A stretch of 64,000 nucleotides of DNA from Burkholderiaceae bacterium. Its GTDB lineage: Bacteria; Pseudomonadota; Gammaproteobacteria; Burkholderiales; Burkholderiaceae_C. A program made the translations under genes and the position numbers. Each line of letters opens with the position of its first letter. The first letter of the stretch is position 1. The notes under the pieces are model-generated. The model saw only the letters and a list, made by a program, of their open reading frames with translations. It ran no database searches and had not been told where the DNA came from. Below are positions 17,842-27,006 of the stretch, one piece after another. The stretch lies in assembly GCA_023150375.1 (NCBI GenBank), contig JAKLLA010000021.1:1-64000 (forward strand). The letters run 5' to 3'.

Positions 17842-18482
17842 GCGGCACCGCAGCGTCCGACGCGCGCATGGCCGCGCGCCAGCGCGGCCTGACCCTGATC
17901 GAGATGCTGGTCACCGTGACCCTGCTGGGCCTGCTGCTGCTGGCCGTGGCGCCCAGCGCGGCCGAGTGGATGCGCAGCACCGAGGTGCGCAACGCCGCCG
18001 AGTCGATCGCTGCCGGCCTGCAGAAGGCCCGCGCCGAGGCGGTGCGGCGCAACCAGCCGGTGCTGTTCTCGCTGGTCAGCCATGCCAGCGGCAACCCGGG
18101 GCTGCTGGACGCGACCTGCGCGCTCTCGAGCAGCTCGGCCTCCTGGGTGGTCAGCCTGGACAGTCCGCAGGGCAGCTGCCACCAGGCACCGAGCGAGACC
18201 GTGGCGCCGCGCATCCTGGAGAAGCACGCCCAGGGCGAAGGGGCGCCGCGCGCGCAGGTCGCGGTGCGCAGCGCCGACTGCGCGAGTACGGCCAGCACCC
18301 GGCAGGTCAAGTTCGACGCCCTGGGCCGCCCGGCCGCCGATGTGGCCGCGCTGCGCTGCCTGGAGATCACCCATGCCGGCGGCACGGCCACGCGCATGCG
18401 CCTGCGCATCGACGGCGGCGGCGGGGTGCGCAGCTGCCTGCCCGACCTGCCCGCCGGCAGCGACGACCCGCGCGCCTGCTGA
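17835..18482 (+). CDS. fimT: Minor pseudopilin FimT/FimU (GspH family)
   Basis: A 215-residue GspH/FimT-type pseudopilin. The basic leader is followed by GLTLIEMLVTVTLLGLLLLAVAPS, with the prepilin-peptidase site before L and Glu at +5. A segment with NAAESIAAGLQKARAEAVRRN is typical of FimT. Family members prime pilus assembly, and some bind DNA for natural transformation through basic C-terminal residues. Its ATG lies inside the last codons of pilE, so the two are translationally coupled. Confidence 0.87.
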   Translation: MLSGTAASDARMAARQRGLTLIEMLVTVTLLGLLLLAVAPSAAEWMRSTEVRNAAESIAAGLQKARAEAVRRNQPVLFSLVSHASGNPGLLDATCALSSSSASWVVSLDSPQGSCHQAPSETVAPRILEKHAQGEGAPRAQVAVRSADCASTASTRQVKFDALGRPAADVAALRCLEITHAGGTATRMRLRIDGGGGVRSCLPDLPAGSDDPRAC

Positions 18483-18514
18483 GCCGCCGACCGCACCCGC
18501 TCCGGAGCGACCTC

Positions 18515-18988
18515 ATGAACCGCCCCTGCCCCCGCCCGCCCGGCGCCGCCCGAGCGGGCCTGTCCGGCCGATCGGCCCGTCGCGCGGCGCTGCGCCCGCG
18601 CGGTTTCGCCCTGATCGAGGCGCTGATCGCGCTGCTGATCTTCACGCTGGGCACGCTGGGCCTGGTGGGCCTGCAGGTCTCGATGACCCGGGCCAACAGC
18701 AGCGCCAAGTTCCGCGCCGATGCCGCGGCGCTGGCGCAGGACCTGGTCGGCACGATGTGGACCGACGCGGCCCACCTGAGCGCCTACGCCACCGCCAGCT
18801 GCCCCGGCCATGCCCGCTGCGCCGCCTGGCAGGGCCGCCTGCAGGAGCGCCTGCCCGGCGCGACGTACCAGATCACCCCCGACGGCAGCAGCGGGGCGGT
18901 GACGATCTCGATCCGCTGGACCGTGCCCGAGGAGGGCAGCCATGTCTTCGACACCTCCACCGCGATCAACCTGAACCCGGACACCTGA
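18515..18988 (+). CDS. pilV: Minor pilin PilV
   Basis: A 157-residue protein with a long basic leader and then GFALIEALIALLIFTLGTLGLVGLQ, the prepilin signal with Glu at +5. The motif LVGLQ and the following Asn/Ser-rich helix are typical of PilV. It should join the PilV-W-X-FimU-PilY1 tip complex that starts type IV pilus assembly. The start at 18515 follows GGAGCG at a suitable distance. Confidence 0.86.
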   Translation: MNRPCPRPPGAARAGLSGRSARRAALRPRGFALIEALIALLIFTLGTLGLVGLQVSMTRANSSAKFRADAAALAQDLVGTMWTDAAHLSAYATASCPGHARCAAWQGRLQERLPGATYQITPDGSSGAVTISIRWTVPEEGSHVFDTSTAINLNPDT

Positions 18989-18990
18989 CC

Positions 18991-20184
18991 ATGCGCCGTG
19001 TTCCGCACGCCCTGCTGCGCCGCCCTGCACTGGCCGGCGTCAGCCTGATCGAGCTGATGGTCGGGCTGGCCATCGGCCTGCTGGCCACGCTGGTGATCAC
19101 CCAGGTGCTGCGCCTGTACGAAAGCCAGAAGCGCAACACCACCGCCGGTGCCGACGCCCAGATCAACGGCGCGGTGGCCCTGCATACCCTGCAGCGCGAA
19201 CTGCAGCAGGGCGGCTGGGGCCTGAGCAGCGGCGCTGCGGCGGGCTGCCCGATGCGCTACAAGCTGCGCGCCGAACCGGTGGCCGAGCAGGTCACCGCAG
19301 CCGTGCAGATCACCGACGGCACCGATGGGGCGCCCGACGAGCTGCTGGTGCAGCGCGCCGGCGGCAAGGGCTTCGCGGTGCCGCTGAAGATCAAGGGCCA
19401 TTTCCGCAACGCGGTGGCCTTCGACCTGGACGGGGCGACCAACCTCGACATCCGCCAGGGTGACCTGATGCTGGCCGTGCCGCGGACCCTGACCCCCGGC
19501 AGCAACTGGTGCGTGCTGTTCAACATCAGCGCGCCGCCCGACCCGGCCAACATGGAAGTGCTGGCCCACGCCAGCGACGCGAACGGCCCCTGGAACCACG
19601 ACGGCAACGTCAACCCCGACCTGGGCAGCGGCCTGGCGCTGTACCCCGGCCTGACGGCCAGCACGGTGGCCTTCGAGGCGGGGAGCCACATCGTCGACAT
19701 CGGCCAGCTGGTGATGACGCGCTATCGCCTGCAGGGCCAGCAGCTGCAGACCCAGCAGCGCCGCTTCGCCGCCACCAGCACCAGCACCGCCTGGCCGGCC
19801 GACTGGACCGAGCTGCAGCCGCACATCGTCGACCTGCAGGCGGTCTACGGCAAGGACGACTCGACCCCGCGCGACCAGATCGCCGACCGCTGGGACGCCG
19901 TCGCGCCGGCCAGTGCCGACGCCTGGGCCCGCGTGGTGGCCGTGCGCGTGGCCCTGGTGGCGCGCAGCACCCACTACGAGAAGGAGCCGGTCACGCGCGA
20001 CCGGCCCGATGCCGAGGCCTGTGCCCAGGGCCCCTCGGCGGCCGGCAACTACCCGGTCTGGAGCCCTGCCGGCGACGGCCGCTGGGCCTGCCTGACGGTG
20101 GACGGCCTGACCGACTGGCAGCACTACCGCTACAAGGTCTTCGAAACCGTGGTGCCGCTGCGCAACATGCTCTGGCAATCCTGA
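18991..20184 (+). CDS. pilW: Minor pilin PilW
   Basis: A 397-residue protein with VSLIELMVGLAIGLLATLVITQVL after a basic leader and the PilW hallmark TLQRELQQGGWGLSS. It is long compared with FimU/PilV, as expected for PilW. A large C-terminal domain holds pairs of Cys. The ATG starts two bases after the pilV stop. Confidence 0.87.
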   Translation: MRRVPHALLRRPALAGVSLIELMVGLAIGLLATLVITQVLRLYESQKRNTTAGADAQINGAVALHTLQRELQQGGWGLSSGAAAGCPMRYKLRAEPVAEQVTAAVQITDGTDGAPDELLVQRAGGKGFAVPLKIKGHFRNAVAFDLDGATNLDIRQGDLMLAVPRTLTPGSNWCVLFNISAPPDPANMEVLAHASDANGPWNHDGNVNPDLGSGLALYPGLTASTVAFEAGSHIVDIGQLVMTRYRLQGQQLQTQQRRFAATSTSTAWPADWTELQPHIVDLQAVYGKDDSTPRDQIADRWDAVAPASADAWARVVAVRVALVARSTHYEKEPVTRDRPDAEACAQGPSAAGNYPVWSPAGDGRWACLTVDGLTDWQHYRYKVFETVVPLRNMLWQS

Positions 20185-20192
20185 GGTCCGCG

Positions 20193-20852
20193 ATGATGCG
20201 CCCCCTTCCGCCTTCTTGCGCACCCGCCCGCCGGGACGCCCGCGGCGTCTCGCTGATCTTCTCGCTGCTCGCCCTGGTGGCGCTGTCGCTGGCTGCGGTG
20301 GCGCTGATCCGTGCGGTCAACACCGGCAGCGGCATCCTCGGCAACCTGGGTTTCAAGCAGGACAGCCTGCTGGCCGCCGACGACGCCACCCGGCGCGCGA
20401 TCGACTGGCTGTCGCCGCGCATCGGCCAGACCCTGCTGCACCAGCACCTGAGCGGGGGCGGCTACTACGCCGCCAGCGTCGCCGACCTCGACCCCACCGG
20501 CAGTGGCAGCGGCGCGCGCACGCTGATCGACTGGGACGACAACGACTGCCAGGGACACAGCCCCTGCCTGGAGCCCTTCCCCGTGGTCACGCTGGCCAAC
20601 GGGGTGAAGGCCAGGGCGCTGATCCTGCGGCTGTGCAGCGGCACCGGCGACCCGTCGGCGGCGGGCAGCACCTTGCAGTGTGCCCGGCCGATGACCGCCA
20701 GCCTGGCACGCAGCGGCGACAGCGGCGCGCTGGACTACAGCAACCCGCGTCACCTCAGTGCGCCGGTGCAGACCCAGTACTACCGCATCCTCGTGCGCGC
20801 CAAGGGCGCACGCAACACCCTGAGCTACACCGACACGGTGGTGCACTACTGA
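20193..20852 (+). CDS. pilX: Minor pilin assembly protein PilX
   Basis: A 219-residue protein whose N-terminus RDARGVSLIFSLLALVALSLAAVALIRAV is the PilX-type signal. The usual Glu at +5 is absent, as is common in PilX. NTGSGILGNLGFKQDSLLAADDA is a conserved PilX segment. It belongs to the tip-priming complex. Two adjacent ATGs (20193, 20196) can serve as the start. Confidence 0.85.
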   Translation: MMRPLPPSCAPARRDARGVSLIFSLLALVALSLAAVALIRAVNTGSGILGNLGFKQDSLLAADDATRRAIDWLSPRIGQTLLHQHLSGGGYYAASVADLDPTGSGSGARTLIDWDDNDCQGHSPCLEPFPVVTLANGVKARALILRLCSGTGDPSAAGSTLQCARPMTASLARSGDSGALDYSNPRHLSAPVQTQYYRILVRAKGARNTLSYTDTVVHY

Positions 20853-20865
20853 ACCGGATCGCGCC

Positions 20866-23800
20866 ATGTCCCGCTGCGACCTGAACCTTCGCCCCCGCGG
20901 CCGCGCCGCCGGGGCGCTTCCCCGGCCCCCGGCGGCCTGGCTGCTGGCCCTGCTCTGCGCGGCCCTGCCGGCCGGGCCGGCGGTCGGTGCCGCCGTCGAG
21001 GTGGCCCAGTCGCCGCTCGGCCAGGCGGTGCTGCCCAAACCGAACGTGATGTTCGTGCTGGACGACTCGAACTCGATGCTCAGCGAGTTCATGCCCGACG
21101 AGATGTCCTCCAGCAACGCGGTGGGCTACTACTCGGCGCAGTGCAACGGGGTGGCCTTCGATCCCGCCGTGACCTACGCCCCGCCGGTGGCCGCCGACGG
21201 CAGCAGCTTTCCCAACGCCTCGTTCAACGCTGCCTGGGACAACGGCTACCTGCCCGGCGGCGGGACCACCAACCTCGAGAACCGCTTCTACTTCACCTAC
21301 TCGGGCAGCCAGCCGCGCATGAACTGGACCTACGCGTCCTGGGGCTCGGTGATCGTCAACACCTTCTACAACGAGTGCATCGCGGCGCTGAACGCGGCGC
21401 CGGCCACCTTCACCCGCGTGACGCTGACGGCCGCCTCGGACGCCGCGCTGAAGCAGAACTACGCCAACTGGTATTCGTACTACCGCACCCGCCAGCTGAC
21501 CATGCGCACCGCCGCCGGCCTGGCGATGAAGCCCGTCGGCGACGCCTTCCGGGTCGGCTTCACGGTGATCAGCGACACCGGCGTGGCCGGCAGCAAGTTC
21601 CTCGACGTGGCCGACTTCACCGGCGGGGTGGGCGCCAACCAGCGCACCCGCTTCTACGACCTGCTCTACGGCGTGCCGACGGTGGGCTACACGCCGCTGC
21701 GCGACACGCTCTCGCGCGTGGGGCGCTACTACGCCAGGCGCATGCCGGGTCAGACCTACGACCCCATGCAGTACTCCTGCCAGCGCAACTACACGCTGCT
21801 GTCCACCGACGGCTACTGGAACAGCGACGTCAGCGTGGTCAAGCTCGACGGCTCGGCCATCGGCAACGAGGACGGCGCCGAGGCGCCGCCCATGCGCGAC
21901 GCCCTCGGCGCGGTGGCCTCGCTGGCCGACGTGGCGCAGTACTACTGGGCCACCGACCTGCGCCCGGACCTGGCGAACGACGTGCCCGTCACCGCCAAGG
22001 ACGGCGCCACGCACCAGCACATGAATCTCTTCACGCTCGGCCTGGGCGTGAAGGGCACGCTGGCCTACCCGGGCTCCTGGGCGGCGCTGCAGGCAGGCAC
22101 GCTGGACTGGCCGGTGCCCAGCGGCACCCTGCCGCCCAACGGCCCCGGCTACAGCACCTGGGGCAATGCCACCCACGTCGACGACCTCTGGCACGCCGCG
22201 GTGAACGGCCGGGGCGACTACTTCTCGGCCGGCAATCCGGCCTCGCTGGCCGCGGCGATCACCGAGACCTTCCGCTCGATCAGCGAGGACACCAGCAGCG
22301 GCGCCGGTTCGGCCTCGTCGAGCCAGACCCCGGTGTCCGGCGACGACTGGTTCTTCGTGCCCAGCTTCACCAGCGTGCAGTGGAGCGGCGACGTGCGCGC
22401 CTACCGCTACACGATCCGCTCCGACGGCACGCTGGCGCTGCCCGACACCCGCGCCACGCCGCTGTGGAGCGCGGCCGACCGGCTGACCGCCCAGACCTCG
22501 CGCACGATCTATTTCAACGGCAACGGCAGCCTGGCCGCCTTCACCTACACGAACCTCGCCAACGCACAGCTGGCGGCCCACTTCGACAACCGCTGCACGA
22601 CCGCCAGCCAGCTGCTGACCCAGTGCATCGGCACCGGCGGGCTGAGCGCGGCGGCTGCGGCGCAGGCCACCGGGGCCAACCTGGTGGCCTACCTGGCCGG
22701 CAGCCGCACGCTGGAGATGTCGGCGGCACTGCCGGACAACCGGGTGTTCCGCAGCCGCAGCAGGCTGCTGGGCGACCTGGTCAACGCCGCGCCGGTGTAC
22801 GCCGGCCGGCCGCCCTTCGGCTACGGCGATGCCGGCTACGCCAGCTACGCCGCGGAGAAGGCCAATCGCACCAAGGTGCTCTACGTGGCCGCCAACGACG
22901 GCATGCTGCACGCCTTCAAGGTGGACACCGCGGCCAACGGCGGCGGCACCGAGCTCTGGGCCTTCGTGCCCACCGCGGTGATGCCCGAACTCTGGCGCCT
23001 GGCCGATGCCGGCTACGCCGCCAACCATCGCTACTTCGTCGACGCCACCCCGGTGGTGGCCGACGTGTACGACAGCCGCCCCGAATTCCTGCGCTGGCGC
23101 ACCATCCTGGTGGGCGGCCTGGGCGCTGGCGGGCGCAGCTACTACGCGCTGGACGTCACCGACCCCGCCGCCCCGCAGCTGCTGTGGGAGTTCGGCCAGA
23201 CCGGCGCGGTGGGATCGACCTTCGGACGCTTCGTCGCCGAATCGAACCAGGGCCTGGCGCTGGGCAACCCGGTGATCACCAAGAACGCCGCCGGCCGCTG
23301 GGTGGTGGCCTTCAGCTCCGGGGTGAACAACGTGTCGCCGGGCGACGGCGTGGGGCGGCTGTTCATGCTGGATGCGATGACCGGGGCCAAGCTGACCGAG
23401 CTGTCGACCGGCGTGGGCGATGCGAGCACGCCGAGCAACCTGATGCGCCTGAACGCCTGGATCGCCAGCGACAGCGACAACACGGCGCTGCGCCTGTACG
23501 GCGGCGATCTGCTGGGCCACCTCTGGCGCTTCGACCCGGACGACCGCGTCGCCCCCACCGGCGCCGAGGCCCGTCTGATCGGCCTGGCCCGGGCGGCCGA
23601 CGGCACGACGCCGCAGCCCATCACCACCCGCCCCCTGCTCACCGAAGTGCGCAGCGGCAGCACGCGCGTGCCGGTGGTGGCCTTCGGCACCGGCCGTTTC
23701 CTGGGCAGCGGCGACCTGGGCGACAGCACGCTGCAGACGGTCTACGCGGTCAAGGACAGCCTGGCCGATCTGGGCAGCGCAGGGCTGGGCGTGCTGCGCG

Positions 23801-24231
23801 CGGCCGGGGCCAACCTGGTCGAACAGACCCTGGGCGCGGACCGGCTGATCGCCAATCCGGCCGCCGTGGACTGGAGTTCGCGCAACGGCTGGTTCGTCGA
23901 CCTGGATCGCGCGGCCGGCGAGCGCATCGTGATCGACGGTGTGGTGCTGTCCAACGGCAAGATCGCCTTCGGCTCCACCCTGCCGGGCAGCAACATGTGC
24001 AGCGCCGGCGGCAGCTCGTATCTCTACACCTTCGACCTGGGCAACGGCGGCGTGCTCGACGTGCGCAGCTACGGCTCGCTGATCGTCGGCCTGGGACGGG
24101 TCTCCGACAGCGCCGGCGTCTCGGCACTGGTGACCCTGCAGCGCGGCCAGGACCTGCCGCCACCGCCGGCCGGCGGCATCAGCAGCGACCTGGTGGCCAA
24201 GCGCAGCTCGTGGCGCGAGCTGGTCGACTGA
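20866..24231 (+). CDS. pilY1: Type IV pilus tip adhesin/assembly protein PilY1
   Basis: An 1121-residue secreted protein. Residues 1-40 form a signal peptide (hydrophobic LLALLCAALPAGPAVG). An N-terminal von Willebrand A-like region begins with MFVLDDSNSM, a MIDAS-type DxSxS motif. The C-terminal half is the PilY1 beta-propeller, including VLYVAANDGMLHAFKVD, ALDVTDPAAPQLLWEF and DSDNTALRLYGGDLLGHLWRFD. The last of these holds the calcium-binding loop that controls pilus extension and retraction. The protein sits at the pilus tip and is stabilised by the minor pilins encoded upstream. It is the largest gene of the operon. Confidence 0.9.
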   Translation: MSRCDLNLRPRGRAAGALPRPPAAWLLALLCAALPAGPAVGAAVEVAQSPLGQAVLPKPNVMFVLDDSNSMLSEFMPDEMSSSNAVGYYSAQCNGVAFDPAVTYAPPVAADGSSFPNASFNAAWDNGYLPGGGTTNLENRFYFTYSGSQPRMNWTYASWGSVIVNTFYNECIAALNAAPATFTRVTLTAASDAALKQNYANWYSYYRTRQLTMRTAAGLAMKPVGDAFRVGFTVISDTGVAGSKFLDVADFTGGVGANQRTRFYDLLYGVPTVGYTPLRDTLSRVGRYYARRMPGQTYDPMQYSCQRNYTLLSTDGYWNSDVSVVKLDGSAIGNEDGAEAPPMRDALGAVASLADVAQYYWATDLRPDLANDVPVTAKDGATHQHMNLFTLGLGVKGTLAYPGSWAALQAGTLDWPVPSGTLPPNGPGYSTWGNATHVDDLWHAAVNGRGDYFSAGNPASLAAAITETFRSISEDTSSGAGSASSSQTPVSGDDWFFVPSFTSVQWSGDVRAYRYTIRSDGTLALPDTRATPLWSAADRLTAQTSRTIYFNGNGSLAAFTYTNLANAQLAAHFDNRCTTASQLLTQCIGTGGLSAAAAAQATGANLVAYLAGSRTLEMSAALPDNRVFRSRSRLLGDLVNAAPVYAGRPPFGYGDAGYASYAAEKANRTKVLYVAANDGMLHAFKVDTAANGGGTELWAFVPTAVMPELWRLADAGYAANHRYFVDATPVVADVYDSRPEFLRWRTILVGGLGAGGRSYYALDVTDPAAPQLLWEFGQTGAVGSTFGRFVAESNQGLALGNPVITKNAAGRWVVAFSSGVNNVSPGDGVGRLFMLDAMTGAKLTELSTGVGDASTPSNLMRLNAWIASDSDNTALRLYGGDLLGHLWRFDPDDRVAPTGAEARLIGLARAADGTTPQPITTRPLLTEVRSGSTRVPVVAFGTGRFLGSGDLGDSTLQTVYAVKDSLADLGSAGLGVLRAAGANLVEQTLGADRLIANPAAVDWSSRNGWFVDLDRAAGERIVIDGVVLSNGKIAFGSTLPGSNMCSAGGSSYLYTFDLGNGGVLDVRSYGSLIVGLGRVSDSAGVSALVTLQRGQDLPPPPAGGISSDLVAKRSSWRELVD

Positions 24232-25019
24232 AGCCGTCGCCCGCCCGGCTGGTGGCCCTGGGGAGCGCGGTGCTGCTGGCGCACCTGGGCCTGCTGGCGG
24301 GCCTGACCGGGCCGTCCGCCGGCGGCCGCCCGAGCGCAGCGGACCGGCTGACGGCGCAGGCCGACGGCGCGGCGCAGGCAGGGCGGGTGACGGTCGTGCG
24401 GTCGGTCGAGCGGTCGGTGGTGCGGCTGCAGCCGCTGGCCGAGGCCGCGCCGGCCGATCGCGCGCCCGCCCCCGACGGATCCACAACGGCCGCAGCGCAG
24501 CGCGCCGCCGCGCCGGGCGCTTCGGAGCCCGCACGGGCTTTGCCGGACACCAGCGCGACGTCCGGGCCGGGGGGGCCCGATGTCGCGATCGAAGCCGCGG
24601 TCGACGCACGGGCCGACGCCGCGGTCGATCCCGCAACCGAGGCGCCGCGGTCGCTCCCGGGCGGCGTCGACGAGGAGTACCTGCCGCGCAGTGCCCTGAG
24701 CCTGGCGCCCGAGGCGCTCGACGAGGTGCTGCTGGCCTATCCGCCCGAGGCGCCGCCAGGCCGCTACCGCGGCGTGCTGACCCTGTTCATCGACGCCGAG
24801 GGCCGCGTGCGCCGGGTGCGCAGCGAGCCGGCGGCCGGCGCGGGCGACTCCGAAGCCCTGCCGCCGATCTTCGAGGACGCCGCGCGGCAGGCCTTCCTGG
24901 CCGCACGCTTCCGGCCCGGCGAGCGCGACGGCCGGCCGGTGAAATCACGCATCCGCATCGCGGTGGAGTTCGAGGCCCAGGCCGCGCCGCCGTCGGTCGA
25001 GGAGCGCGGGGTGCGCTGA
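24210..25019 (+). CDS. TonB-family energy-transducer-like protein
   Basis: About 269 residues. A single transmembrane segment near the N-terminus (VALGSAVLLAHLGLLAGL) is followed by a long Ala/Pro/Asp-rich spacer. A C-terminal TonB-like domain of about 90 residues follows: LLAYPPEAPPGRYRGVLTLFID, GRVRRVR, AFLAARFRPGERDGRPVKSRIRIAV. This is the layout of proteins that span the periplasm and contact an outer-membrane partner. The start is uncertain: GTG at 24210 overlaps pilY1 by 22 bases, and GTG at 24252 would cut into the membrane helix. No exbB/exbD or outer-membrane receptor is adjacent. A link to pilus secretion is only a guess from position. Confidence 0.68.
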   Translation: MARAGRLKPSPARLVALGSAVLLAHLGLLAGLTGPSAGGRPSAADRLTAQADGAAQAGRVTVVRSVERSVVRLQPLAEAAPADRAPAPDGSTTAAAQRAAAPGASEPARALPDTSATSGPGGPDVAIEAAVDARADAAVDPATEAPRSLPGGVDEEYLPRSALSLAPEALDEVLLAYPPEAPPGRYRGVLTLFIDAEGRVRRVRSEPAAGAGDSEALPPIFEDAARQAFLAARFRPGERDGRPVKSRIRIAVEFEAQAAPPSVEERGVR

Positions 25020-25051
25020 GTCCCCCGCGCTGCGGCCGGCACGCTGCCGGG

Positions 25052-25987
25052 TCAGACGCCCGCGAGCACGCGCAGGTGCGCGGCCACGCTGCGCGCCAGC
25101 GAGCTGAGCACGTAGCCGCCTTCCAGGCAGGACACGATGCGGCCCTTGCAGTGGCGCTCGGCCAGGTCCACCAGGCGCTGGGTGATCCAGGCGTAGTCGG
25201 CCTCCACCAGGCCGAGCTGGCCCAGGTCGTCCTCGCGGTGGGCATCGAAGCCGGCGGAGATGAAGATCATCTCGGGCTTGAAGCGCTCCAGGGCCGGCAT
25301 CCAGTTGGCATCGATCAGCTCGCGCACCTCCATGCCGCGGGTGTAGGCCGGCACCGCCACGTTGACCATGTTGTCGCCCAGCGGCACGCCGCCGCTGTAG
25401 GGATAAAGCTGGTCCTGGAAGAAGCTGACCATCAGGATGCGGTCGTCGCCGGCCACGATGTCCTCGGTGCCGTTGCCGTGGTGCACGTCGAAGTCGACGA
25501 TGGCCACGCGCTGCAGCCCGCGCACGTCCAGCGCATGCCGCGCGGCGATCGCGACGTTGTTGTAGAAGCAGAAGCCCATCGCCTGCGAGCGGGTGGCGTG
25601 GTGGCCGGGCGGGCGGATCGCGCAGAAGGCATTGATCGCCCTGCCGTCGATCACCGCGTCGGTGGCTGCCACGGCCGCACCGGCCGAGCGCAGCATGGCC
25701 TGACGGGTGCCGGGGCAGACGGTGGTGTCCGGGTCCAGCGCCTTGTGCTCGCCGGTCTCCACCGCCTGGCGCAGGAACTCGTCGAGCTCGAGCAGGTAGC
25801 CCTCGCTGTGCGCGAGCATCAGGTCTTCGTGGCGCGCCAGCGGCGGGTCCATGCGGGTGAGCGCGATGTCCAGGCCGGTGGCCAGCAGGTGATCCTCGAT
25901 CGCGTCCAGGCGCTGCGGACATTCGGGGTGCCCGGGGCCCATGTCGTGGCCGCGGCAGTCGTCGTGCGTGAAAAAGGCAGTCGTCAT
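25052..25987 (-). CDS. Histone-deacetylase-like (HDAC class II type) zinc amidohydrolase
   Basis: A 311-residue protein of the arginase/deacetylase superfamily. Its motifs are HPECPQR, RPPGHHA (catalytic His pair), DFDVHHGNGT (zinc-binding Asp/His), FISAGFDAHREDD (second Asp ligand) and EGGY. Bacterial members remove acetyl groups from polyamines or small amides, and some act on acetylated proteins. The substrate cannot be named from sequence. It is divergent from the MoxR gene, with 56 bases between the starts. The start at 25987 is chosen because the family begins MTTAFFTHDDC; an upstream ATG at 26122 adds unrelated residues. Confidence 0.87.
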   Translation of the reverse strand: MTTAFFTHDDCRGHDMGPGHPECPQRLDAIEDHLLATGLDIALTRMDPPLARHEDLMLAHSEGYLLELDEFLRQAVETGEHKALDPDTTVCPGTRQAMLRSAGAAVAATDAVIDGRAINAFCAIRPPGHHATRSQAMGFCFYNNVAIAARHALDVRGLQRVAIVDFDVHHGNGTEDIVAGDDRILMVSFFQDQLYPYSGGVPLGDNMVNVAVPAYTRGMEVRELIDANWMPALERFKPEMIFISAGFDAHREDDLGQLGLVEADYAWITQRLVDLAERHCKGRIVSCLEGGYVLSSLARSVAAHLRVLAGV

Positions 25988-26043
25988 CGCGATCGCGGCT
26001 GCGGTGCAGGGGCCACCGCCGGCCGGCTCCTCGTTGTTCGGGT

Positions 26044-27006
26044 ATGGTCGACAGGATGCAGGATCAAGATCACAAGCACCTGACACGGCAGATCCGCCAC
26101 CGGCTCGGGCACCTGCGTGCACAACTGGACAGCGTCCTGGTCGGCAAGCCGACCCAGACCCTGCACGGCGTGGCCTGCCTGCTCGCCGGGGGACATCTTC
26201 TCATCGAAGACCTGCCCGGCGTGGGCAAGACCACGCTCGCGCACGCGCTGGCCCAGTCGCTCGGACTGGCCTTCGCCCGCGTCCAGTTCACCGCGGACCT
26301 GATGCCCAGTGACTTGATCGGCGTCAGTATTTACGAGCGGCAGAGCGAAGGCTTTGTCTTTCATCAGGGTCCGGTGTTCACGCAGGTGCTCCTGGCCGAC
26401 GAAATCAACCGCGCCGGCCCGCGCACCCAGAGCGCCCTGCTCGAGGCGATGGAAGAGCAGCAGGTCAGCTGCGACGGTCAGACCCGCGCGCTGCCGCAGC
26501 CCTTCTTCGTGATCGCCACGCAGAACCCGGTGGAGCAGCTGGGCACCTACCCGCTGCCCGAGAGCCAGCTCGACCGCTTCCTGATGTGCATCCACCTGGG
26601 CTACCCCGATCCCCAGGCCGAGCGCCAGTTGCTGGCCGGCGAGGACCGGCGCGAGCTGCTCGCCCGGCTCGGGCCGGTGATGCAGCCGGCCGAGCTGCTG
26701 CAGGCGCAGGCGGCCGTGCGCGCGGTGCATGTGGCGCCCGCGCTGCTGGACTACCTGCAGGCCCTGATCGCCGAAACGCGCTCGGGCCGGTGGTTTCGCC
26801 AGGGCCTGTCGCCGCGTGCCGGGCTGGGCCTGCTGCGCGCCGCGCGCGCCCACGCGCTGCTGCAGGGGCAGGACCATGTCAGCCCCGACGACGTCCAGGC
26901 CGTCGCCGCACCGGTGCTGGCGCACCGCCTGCAGCCGGTGGCCGGTGCCGGGCGCGGCAGTGCCGAGCAGGTCGGCGCGATGCTCGGGGCGCTGGGGCTG
27001 CTGTGA
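26044..27006 (+). CDS. MoxR-type AAA ATPase
   Basis: A 320-residue AAA+ chaperone-like ATPase. Walker A DLPGVGKTTLA is near residue 57, the MoxR signature RVQFTADLMPSDLIG follows, Walker B is LLADEINRA, the sensor is ATQNPVEQLGTYPLPESQLDRF, and an Arg finger completes the set. MoxR proteins usually act with DUF58/von Willebrand proteins in folding or assembly of membrane or periplasmic complexes. It precedes a DUF58 gene (stop/start overlap) and a transglutaminase, a well-known trio. ATG at 26056 is an alternative start. Confidence 0.92.
   Translation: MVDRMQDQDHKHLTRQIRHRLGHLRAQLDSVLVGKPTQTLHGVACLLAGGHLLIEDLPGVGKTTLAHALAQSLGLAFARVQFTADLMPSDLIGVSIYERQSEGFVFHQGPVFTQVLLADEINRAGPRTQSALLEAMEEQQVSCDGQTRALPQPFFVIATQNPVEQLGTYPLPESQLDRFLMCIHLGYPDPQAERQLLAGEDRRELLARLGPVMQPAELLQAQAAVRAVHVAPALLDYLQALIAETRSGRWFRQGLSPRAGLGLLRAARAHALLQGQDHVSPDDVQAVAAPVLAHRLQPVAGAGRGSAEQVGAMLGALGLL

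Noticed and set aside
20755-24636. A 1293-codon open frame antisense to pilX-pilY1
   Set aside because: Same reason; the sense genes pilX and pilY1 are unambiguous.
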